A DNA stretch of 64,000 bases from Saccharomycopsis fibuligera x Saccharomycopsis cf. fibuligera (lineage: Eukaryota; Ascomycota; Saccharomycetes; Ascoideales; Saccharomycopsidaceae), in assembly GCA_001936135.1 (NCBI GenBank), contig CP012809.1:4847353-4911352 (forward strand), in the 5' to 3' direction. Shown piece after piece: positions 52,550 through 59,929 of the stretch. The position numbers were made by a program, and so were the translations under genes. Within the stretch, counting starts at the first letter, position 1. Every line of letters starts with the position of its first letter. The notes beneath the pieces are model-generated. The model saw only the letters and a program-made list of their open reading frames with translations, was not told the DNA's origin and did not search any database.

Positions 52550-54460
52550 TAATAATATAAGATCGTAGGCGAGCGGTATTCGTGAAACAACAATAGAAGA
52601 TTGTATGGAAGGGCGTCGGGAAGGGACAAAGGCTTAGAAGTGGGTGAATGAGAAGCAGTAAATAGGAAATACAAGGACATTAGGAAGAGGGAGGTAACAG
52701 TAGTGAGTTGAATGTAAGTGTCAGAGAAAGATGGGAATTGAGGCACGAGATGTAGCGGAGATGTAGCGGAGATGTAGCAAAGGAGACAGTAAGTGAGAGT
52801 ATTTTGAAGGGACGATGGGTGGTGTAAATATGAACAAGTGACGAAGAAAGGTATTGTATTGGTACTATGTATGTTGGGTAAGGGTGATATTATAATATTG
52901 ATACAAGTTAGTAAGGAAGGGCGTCGGGAAGATAAGAAGACAGTAGGAAGCGAAAGGACGTAGTGCAGTAGTAGTAGAACGATAGTAAAGACAATAGGGA
53001 ATAGGAGTGATAGACAAGTATTATAATGGTAATATAGAGTTGTAAAAGAGTGGCAAGTGAGAGATTGATATAAGATAGTATGTAAGTGCGTCGGGAAAGA
53101 AGTGAGAAAACAGAGGAAAAATAATGGAAAGTGGAATAACAGTGACAAAAAGTATTATATCGGTAATATAGAGTGGTAAAAGGATGTTACGACAGAGAAT
53201 GATACAAGACAGTACGGAAGGGAGTGGAGATATTACAACAAGGAAAAGAAAGGGGAAAGAGTAAGATAACAGAAAAGTATTATGATGATAATACGGGAAA
53301 ATTAGGGGTGATATGTGAGCAATTGATACAACACAGTACAGAAAGGCGTCGGGAAGGTAGTAAGAAAAAAAACAGGAAGGGTATTGAAAAGAATAGAAGT
53401 AATAGGGAAGTGTGTAATTTGTTGATAATATAAGATCGTAGGAGAACGGTATTCGTGAGATAACAATAGAAGATTGTATGAAAGGGCGTCGGGAAGGATG
53501 TAGGGAAGATATTAAAAATAATAGGAAATATGGCGGAGTTATGATGATAGTAAGTGTGAGATTGATACAAGATAGTAAGCAAGGGTGTCGAGGTAATAGC
53601 ACAGGGAGAAGAGAAAAGAAGTATTGGAGTAGTATTAGAATGGATAGAAAAGATAATAGGAGTAGCAGACAGGTATTATATTGGGAATACGGGGGAGGTA
53701 GGAGGGTAGTAGGTGAGATAGATTGATAGAAAATATTTTGCGAGGGTGTCGGGAAGGTAGTAAAAATAATAGGAAGATAGTGGAAATAATAAGAGAAACA
53801 GACAAGTATTATAATGGTGATATGGGAGAAGTAAGAGGTGGTAAGTAAGTAAGAGATTGATAGAAGATAGTATGGATGGGGGTTGGGAAGGTAGTAAAAA
53901 TAATGGGAAGATAAAGGAAAGAATAGAAGTGACAGAAAAGTAATATATTGGTAATATGGGAGAGGCAGGAAGGTGGTAAGTGAGAGAGATGGGAAGGTAG
54001 TACAGAAACAGTAGGAAGAGAACAGAAGTACGGCAGTAGTGTAGTAATAGAAGTTACAGAGGAGTAATTTATTGGTAATACGGGAGAAGCAGGAGGAAGG
54101 TATTGGTGAGAGAACAGTGCAAGATACAAAGGGAGAAGGTTGGGAAGGTAGTAAAGAAACAGTAGGAAGAGAAGAGATGTACGGCAGTAGTAGTAATAGG
54201 AAGTTACAGAAGAGTAATACGGGAGGAAGCAGGAGGACGCAGGAGGAAGGTATTGGTGAGAGAACAATAGGAGATATTTTGCAAGGGTGTCGGGAAGGTA
54301 GTTAAAATAATGGGAAGATAATGGAAAAAATAGAAGTGACAGAAAAGTAATATATTGGTAATATGGGAGAGACAGGAAGGTGGTAAGTGAGAGAGTTGGG
54401 AAGGTAAGAAAACAGGGAGAAGTAGAGAAGATTGGAATAGGGAAAGATAAGAGAGAGAAG
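52550..54460 (+). repeat. Satellite array, period roughly 130-160 bp
   Basis: At least ten diverged tandem units, marked by the box GGGTGTCGGGAAGG or GTTGGGAAGGTAG (about 52612, 52919, 53088, 53344, 53483, 53745, 53884, 54139, 54286, 54397). Each is followed by AATAGGAAGATA-like and GTATTATATTGGTAATA-like boxes. The purine-rich strand has few complementary stops, so the - strand shows long frames (for example 52549-53148 and 53021-53602) that are artefacts of composition. Unit length near nucleosome size is noted as an observation only. Confidence 0.78.
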
Positions 54461-54519
54461 AAGGGCAGAAGAGTGATAGAAGTAACTGGGGTAATGTCCT
54501 TTTTTTTACCTCAAATATC

Positions 54520-55050
54520 AAGGGTGGCCAGAAAGGGTGCCCAATCGCCCTTCACTATGGCGCCTATGGGTGCGAGGGTACTCCCTTAACTATGTGCACC
54601 CCCTCCAAATAGGATGCCACCCCCTTTCTGGTAGGTTGTTTACCCGCCCATAACCGAGGATGCCGCCATGCGGGTGGCCCAAATCTGCGGGTGTAGGCTG
54701 GCCATGCGTCCCAAAGGGTAGCCTTCATGCAAGGCGGTTCGCCGCAGGGTGGTCCCACAGCGCTCAAAGGTTACCCCGTTAGGTTGTAGGACGCCGGTTG
54801 TTTTTCTCCGAGGGTATAGGCTGCTCTTTCCGGCGGGTGCCCCCGGTCGCCCGAGGGTGTTTTCCCACGCTAGGGCGTAGGTCACAGGGTGCTCGACACA
54901 TCCGGTGAGGCTGTAGGCTGTAGGTCGTCGGCTCCCGAGGGTATAGGATACCGCTTTTTTAATTTTTCTACAGAGGGTCAGGGCTCGAGGGTGCGAGCCG
55001 CCGCCCGGAAGTCCAATAAAGGGTAGGGCACGCGGGGCAGTCTCCATTAG
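54520..55050 (+). other. GC-rich, GGGT-rich island
   Basis: An abrupt change to high G+C between the AT-rich satellite and the ORF2 promoter. GGGT occurs many times, all with the G-rich sequence on the + strand. Examples are CCGAGGGTATAGG at about 54805 and 54936, GAGGGT at about 54571, 54849, 54970 and 54986, and AAAGGGT at about 54530, 54713 and 55017. Polarity and G-runs recall a degenerate telomeric or subtelomeric binding-site array and could form G-quadruplexes. A frame of 135 codons on the - strand (54640-55047) arises from this composition. Confidence 0.6.
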
Positions 55051-55600
55051 AAGTCGTGCTTACAACATGCATAGAGTGAAGTTGGCACTGTAACATACTT
55101 GGTATACAAGCAGATTGTAGCAAGACAAAAAACATTATTTATTAAAAGAAGTACAATTATAGCCAGTGTATCTTAATAACGCTTATAGCTGAGCATAATA
55201 GCTGCTAATATAACTGCAACGTGAGGTCTTTCACTAGTTCCGCTTTAACTGGGGTCTATCACTAGTTCCGCTGCTGATGCAACCACTAACAACGCTGACT
55301 CCGGGCAATTGAAAGCCGGTACTTTCACAAAGGCTACAAGCAAATCTATACGATGATGGACTAACTTTAACCGTAGTCCCGGAAGTCAACGCGACGCGTC
55401 GCGAAAATAAGTAATCAATTAATTTAAAATAAAAAGAGAAAAAATTATATATATACTGCGGTTTTCCGCACTCTCATCAATGTGATTCTTTTTTTCTTAT
55501 TTTTTTTCTTTATTGCCTACTCTCACTCATTACTTTGCTGTCACTTACTGTCCGTATACAGGCTCTTCTTTTCTTTTTCAATCGGCTGGTCTTCTTTAAA
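55051..55600 (+). promoter_or_regulatory. ORF2 upstream region with MCB palindrome, tandem box and TATA
   Basis: TCACTAGTTCCGCT occurs twice with a 28-bp period (55231-55244 and 55259-55272). A perfect 14-bp palindrome CGCGACGCGTCGCG at 55390-55403 contains ACGCGT (55394-55399), the MCB core read by the G1/S factor MBF in yeasts. A TATATATATA element lies at 55447-55456, about 145 bp before the ORF2 ATG, followed by a T-rich leader. Cell-cycle control is inferred. Confidence 0.5.
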
Positions 55601-58600
55601 ATGGAAAGCTACTTTTCAGATGAAAGTGACTTTTTCGACGAAAGCGACTTTTCCGATGACGGTTTCGTTCAAATTGACGAAGCCGAGTATGCGGCGCTAG
55701 AGGAAGAACGCCGAAACAAGTTAACTGGAGATTACTACTTCCGATTATACAACACGTCAATTTTCTCCAACCCAGATGGGTACAGATATTTTGCCATAAA
55801 CAAATCACAAATTGACAAGACAAACGTTAGTCGCTCAAGTGGCATTCCAATTGAAGTCATGCTAGGATATCACACCGTATTACCAGCCCACCAGAAATAT
55901 GGCAGGGTAGATCCAGACACCATCCAGAATTTTGTCAACGGACACCACGCAGACTTAGCCACAAGTGAAATATTGAAGCAACACCTGCTTGTTTTGAACA
56001 CCACTGCAATGGTATTGGTGCATATAGGCTCGGTTCTGGACTTTTCCAAAAATCGCATGGTTGTGCTTTCAACCTGTATATCAAGAACTTTGGCAATATT
56101 GTTCAGGTCCATGTATCCCAATACTTCAATCACATACATTGCCAATATAACATCAAAAGTTGCAACTGAGATAAAAACCATCTTCCATTGCAATGGTTAC
56201 TGGCCCAAGAAAAAGAATCACAATTTCGCACCCAAGATAGCTGTTTGTCCATTTCAGTTCGGAAAATATAAACCAGAAAAAACATCCGATGGCACCAGGG
56301 TGTTCTGCTACGGGAAACCGCTATATTCGTTACCCATATTTCCCTTTAGCTCTTGCTCAAACTGTAAGACTCCGGTAAAAAGAGAAGACTTTGGTATGCA
56401 TCTAAAGCTGTGTCCAAAGGGTACTAGGAGCGGCGAGCTTGTTGTGATTGGATACCAGCTAGTAAAAAGAGACTACATTGCAGTGCAACTTCCCGATACC
56501 TTGCGACATGCGCTTCAGCTCAAGCTACAGTTTGCCCCATCGAAGAAAACCAGTCTCGAAACCATTCCTCAAATTGCTAGCAGCAAAGTTATTCAACAGT
56601 TCCAGAAGGAATTGAGCAGAGATAATTACACGTTTCTTTTCCACCAAAATAGTTCCAATGAATCTTTGAAGATGAGAACGTATTTGGCCAGATGCATTGA
56701 AGCGTTTTTTCTTTTGAGAAAAGAACTTGTTGCTAAAAGGGTTCTGGAATTGAAACCGGAGCTCAAAGATGGGACACCGTTGTCTTTCACAAAGGCTAAA
56801 GAATCAGAATTTTCATTCACAATTGCCAATAACAATGCTACTATCAAGCAGTATGCTCAAATAACTGCCCGGCTAATAGAGACCTTAGTTCGATTGTACT
56901 GCAAAAAGAAAAACCTCACTGATCTTGATATCCCGGATGCTGAGTTGACAACAACTATAAAGTTTCAAAATAGCGATAGCTATATAGAGGCGTTTGCCCT
57001 ACACATGATGGGTGAGATTCCCAATTATTCCAAAGACCCAAAATGTCCCAGTGTGGGCTGCCCACACGAGTGGGCTAGAACAATTTTGGGCGACAATAAT
57101 GCCCATTTTTTGTCTACAGCACAGGCAGCGCTCAAAATGTTGGTTCAGGTTTACTGCATCAAAGGGCCAATTCAATATGACGAAACAGACATTGGGATGG
57201 AGGAAAGCCCGCGTGCAGTTGCATGTTATCATGAAAATCCAGTGGTACTAGCAATACTAGCCCTAATCCACGAACCACAGACATCCAGTATTTCAACTCA
57301 GGTACTACTGCTAAAGCGACCATCTGCAGTAGAAAAAACTTTCAAGGCCATAAGTCAAATCATCCGTTTTTTCATTATGTACCAGTTCTCTGTGTTAGCG
57401 CAGGGGCGCGCCCCAAATTCTCAAGATATTGCAGCAAAAAAAGCAACAAGAATGGCACAACTAGTTAGTGACGGTGTGATTGAATGGATGCAAAACAATA
57501 TCTTGTATCCAATAAAAAATGCAGCGCTGGCCATTAGGGAAAAAGATAACAGGATTTCAGTTAGCAGCGGTGTGGCAGTGATCAGAAATCGAGAGCAAAC
57601 TGTGACAGTTGATATCGGCGTTTTGCTGAGAAAAGCGCGCGAATTAAAAGCCAGTATATTGCAAAACGTTAAGGAGCTATTGGCAGGTTACCGAACAAAA
57701 GCCAACATGGTTACGTGTGACGCGAGAGACTCATTTGCAGATGAAAATATACTAACAGCTCTTTTTAAGAACGACGATCTACTTTCATACTATAAGGCCC
57801 GGGGCATGTCCTTTAAAAAATCAAAATACGAGGACGTGGAAAAAAGTATTGCAAGTTATCTTATCATCACCAATGCCCATTCCAGGGCTGCCGAGTTCAA
57901 TGCCATGCAGTGGGCAGGATACGAAAAGGCCACTTTTATTGAAATAGAGAATAAAAACATTACGTTCATAACGCATCACTCAAAATCCTTTGCACAAAAG
58001 ACAAAAACCACAATGACGATGGTGGATAAGCAGCTTGTTCAGCTGGTGTTGCTTTTTTTTGGGGTTATTAGAATGGCATACCTAATGCTTTACAATAAAG
58101 TTGGCCTTTACCTATTCTTATCTCCAATAACGCCTCGAAGCATTGCTGATAAGCTTGATCTAGGAATAACTTTTCGTCAACTTCGCCCTGTCCATGCAAA
58201 TATCTATCATAATGCGCTAGACGGTATGCAACAAAAACCAACAGAAGACGTGTATAGGCAATTTGGACATAGCAGCACTACATTTAATGACGCATACTGC
58301 TTTGATCCTTTGCTTAATACAAACGTCAAAAGCGAGGCACTCTACAGTGCTCAATGGCGCGTAAAATTGGCTGAGGCAGTGGTAGATGAGGGCAGTGATT
58401 CAGGGCACGACGCTTTTTCGGATGATGAGGAGCCAATTACAGAGTTGCTTGGTGACAATATTGATAAGGGAAGCGACGAACAAGCGGAGATTAACTCATT
58501 GTTTGTGGATGAACAAACGTCCTCACATTTTGATTCAGGAGACTTGGAAACGGTACGCAGTAATAAAAGGCAAGTGAACAACCGTGAGAGACTCCGAGTT

Positions 58601-58900
58601 TCAAATCGACGCAAACATTCATTGGCCATTAGTGAGCTGGACAATCTGGAAGACCTGGCTGACAACGAAGACCTTTTTGTGCCCACAGTCCTTGATAGTG
58701 ATGGTGATGAGTATCAGCGGGAAGAGCAAGAGGAGGAGCAAGATGATCTGTATGTTATCAGTGATACTGGCCGGGGCTCTTCTGATTATGAGGATATTGA
58801 CGCAACATTGGTCGATGACGAAGTGCCACAGCTGCCATTGAAGGCTCATAAAAGAAGGGCGGTTAGTAAGCCAAAGCGTTATAAAAGAATGAGGGTATGA
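55601..58900 (+). CDS. ORF2: stand-alone tyrosine-recombinase-like protein with zinc-finger motif
   Basis: 1099 residues from ATG 55601; the frame is open upstream only to a TTG at 55535, so the ATG is chosen. The N-terminus is strongly acidic (MESYFSDESDFFDESDFSDD). A zinc-finger-like motif CxxC-x11-H-x3-C sits at C252, C255, H267, C271. The C-terminal half carries the tyrosine-recombinase pattern: R762 in HSRAAEFNAMQW, K795/K800 in HHSKSFAQKTK, R859/R862/H865 in FRQLRPVHANIYH, H890 in FGHSSTTFNDAY and Y899 nine residues later. A long Asp/Glu-rich tail (about 925-1080) and a basic end KAHKRRAVSKPKRYKRMRV (likely nuclear import) follow. The layout resembles ORF1 without the helicase. Family placement (Crypton-like, or the recombinase-like half of telomere-linked helicases) is uncertain; no inactivating break is seen. 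Confidence 0.78.
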   Translation: MESYFSDESDFFDESDFSDDGFVQIDEAEYAALEEERRNKLTGDYYFRLYNTSIFSNPDGYRYFAINKSQIDKTNVSRSSGIPIEVMLGYHTVLPAHQKYGRVDPDTIQNFVNGHHADLATSEILKQHLLVLNTTAMVLVHIGSVLDFSKNRMVVLSTCISRTLAILFRSMYPNTSITYIANITSKVATEIKTIFHCNGYWPKKKNHNFAPKIAVCPFQFGKYKPEKTSDGTRVFCYGKPLYSLPIFPFSSCSNCKTPVKREDFGMHLKLCPKGTRSGELVVIGYQLVKRDYIAVQLPDTLRHALQLKLQFAPSKKTSLETIPQIASSKVIQQFQKELSRDNYTFLFHQNSSNESLKMRTYLARCIEAFFLLRKELVAKRVLELKPELKDGTPLSFTKAKESEFSFTIANNNATIKQYAQITARLIETLVRLYCKKKNLTDLDIPDAELTTTIKFQNSDSYIEAFALHMMGEIPNYSKDPKCPSVGCPHEWARTILGDNNAHFLSTAQAALKMLVQVYCIKGPIQYDETDIGMEESPRAVACYHENPVVLAILALIHEPQTSSISTQVLLLKRPSAVEKTFKAISQIIRFFIMYQFSVLAQGRAPNSQDIAAKKATRMAQLVSDGVIEWMQNNILYPIKNAALAIREKDNRISVSSGVAVIRNREQTVTVDIGVLLRKARELKASILQNVKELLAGYRTKANMVTCDARDSFADENILTALFKNDDLLSYYKARGMSFKKSKYEDVEKSIASYLIITNAHSRAAEFNAMQWAGYEKATFIEIENKNITFITHHSKSFAQKTKTTMTMVDKQLVQLVLLFFGVIRMAYLMLYNKVGLYLFLSPITPRSIADKLDLGITFRQLRPVHANIYHNALDGMQQKPTEDVYRQFGHSSTTFNDAYCFDPLLNTNVKSEALYSAQWRVKLAEAVVDEGSDSGHDAFSDDEEPITELLGDNIDKGSDEQAEINSLFVDEQTSSHFDSGDLETVRSNKRQVNNRERLRVSNRRKHSLAISELDNLEDLADNEDLFVPTVLDSDGDEYQREEQEEEQDDLYVISDTGRGSSDYEDIDATLVDDEVPQLPLKAHKRRAVSKPKRYKRMRV

Positions 58901-59520
58901 GTTTTTTTTTACTTCTGTATGTTGCCTAATACATTATATATATTATTGTTATTATCATTATTATTGTAGTTGGCGGTATTGTTGGCAATGCTTGCGCGTG
59001 ATAATGTTATTGCGATGTAGATGATAGTTCATATGGTGGTTTATTGACCTTGATAATGCCCGCAGTTGTTTATGCTGCTGATGATGATTGTTCTTCGTAA
59101 TTCTGTGGTTTTGACTACTTGTTGTGGTGAGCTAGCTGGAGAAGAATGGTAGAAAAAGAATAGCTCTCAATTTTTTTTCCTCTCAAACACTTGTAGTGGT
59201 CACTTTTGCGTCACATTTACTACTGCCATCCTGGCTCCCGGTACTCCCAGGGCCATGTCCATAGGTGCTTACCCGGCACTATGCATGACTCTGCTTGTAT
59301 AAAAAAAAATAGTACTTCTAAACCGTATTCTTTCAAGTCAGAATCCGCTGCATAATTTACTAGCCGCGCTGAACCGCAGTTTTTGTTGCCGCTGAGTCGC
59401 TTTATTCTTTCCCGCTCAACCATGTTCTGTGAATGTATCATCTTTTTCCAAATACTCGCTTGGCCGGTTTCTGTAATGAAGTGTTAGTGTCATCGACCGT
59501 TTGTTTGCATTTTCTATAGT
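58901..59520. other. ORF2 3' region
   Basis: Starts with a TTATTATTG-type low-complexity patch (about 58937-58970). A 73-codon frame on the - strand (59220-59441) has no recognisable features. Otherwise no gene seen before the 44-bp repeat. Confidence 0.5.
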
Positions 59521-59564
59521 CCATAAAGCTTGCTTTAAATAGCCAAATAACGGCCACAGTGGCC
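59521..59564 (+). repeat. 44-bp perfect direct repeat, copy A
   Basis: Identical to 59807-59850. It contains two near-palindromes: TAAAGC-TT-GCTTTA (59524-59537) and GGCCAC-A-GTGGCC (59552-59564). The pair brackets the right 246-bp repeat, so it may be a recombination (att-like) site, a target duplication, or the edge of a 286-bp tandem duplication. No copy was found at the left 246-bp repeat. Confidence 0.85.
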
Positions 59565-59808
59565 TACTTGCCCGCTTTGGCCCCCAACCGCACTTTTCTC
59601 ACTCTAGGCCCTAATCCGATTCCTCGCCAAAATCCTTCTTTACTATGTGCCACGCCAAACCTCAGCTCTACCCACACTATATACTCGTCAATACAAATCA
59701 AACACACTCTACCAGCCCTACCCACACTATATACAGGTCAATACAAATCAAACACTCTCTGCCATGCGCAGCCTCTAAATTCCTTCCGCCAAAATTCACC
59801 GGCACTCC
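59563..59808 (+). repeat. 246-bp direct repeat, right copy (R1')
   Basis: Same length and orientation as 40760-41005. It overlaps the flanking 44-bp repeats by two bases (CC) at each end. The internal 50-bp tandem pair is retained. Unlike the left copy it is not followed by the helicase gene; the purine-rich field starts about 120 bp later. Confidence 0.9.
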
Positions 59809-59850
59809 ATAAAGCTTGCTTTAAATAGCCAAATAACGGCCACAGTGGCC
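59807..59850 (+). repeat. 44-bp perfect direct repeat, copy B
   Basis: Identical to 59521-59564, beginning CCATAAAGCTTGC and ending CACAGTGGCC. It sits exactly at the right end of R1' and is followed by the start of the second purine-rich field. Confidence 0.85.
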
Positions 59851-59929
59851 ATGCATTGCCGCTTTATTAACATTCAGAACATCATATTGAACCTACGCAC
59901 TGGAATTGGTGTCTAGCTGACGAGTCATG

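Noticed and set aside
46266-54460. Centromere
   Set aside because: Repeat-rich gene-poor DNA would allow it, but the presence of recombinase/helicase genes and the duplicated unit structure fit a subtelomere or mobile element better; nothing in the sequence is centromere-specific.
52549-54521. Long - strand frames (up to about 200 codons) such as 52549-53148, 53021-53602 and 53809-54267
   Set aside because: They run through tandem repeats on a pyrimidine-rich strand where stop codons are rare. The products are Ser/Leu/Phe/Tyr low-complexity repeats and several frames overlap each other.
55535-55600. Upstream extension of ORF2 to 55535
   Set aside because: It begins with TTG and adds a T-rich hydrophobic stretch typical of an untranslated leader; ATG 55601 is preferred.
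59220-59441. 73-codon - strand frame after ORF2
   Set aside because: It has an ATG and mixed composition but no recognisable motif and no counterpart in the other unit.
40760-59808. LTR retrotransposon flanked by 246-bp LTRs
   Set aside because: No reverse transcriptase, protease, integrase or Gag-like coding region is present, the repeat ends are not TG...CA, and no primer-binding site or polypurine tract was found in the expected places.
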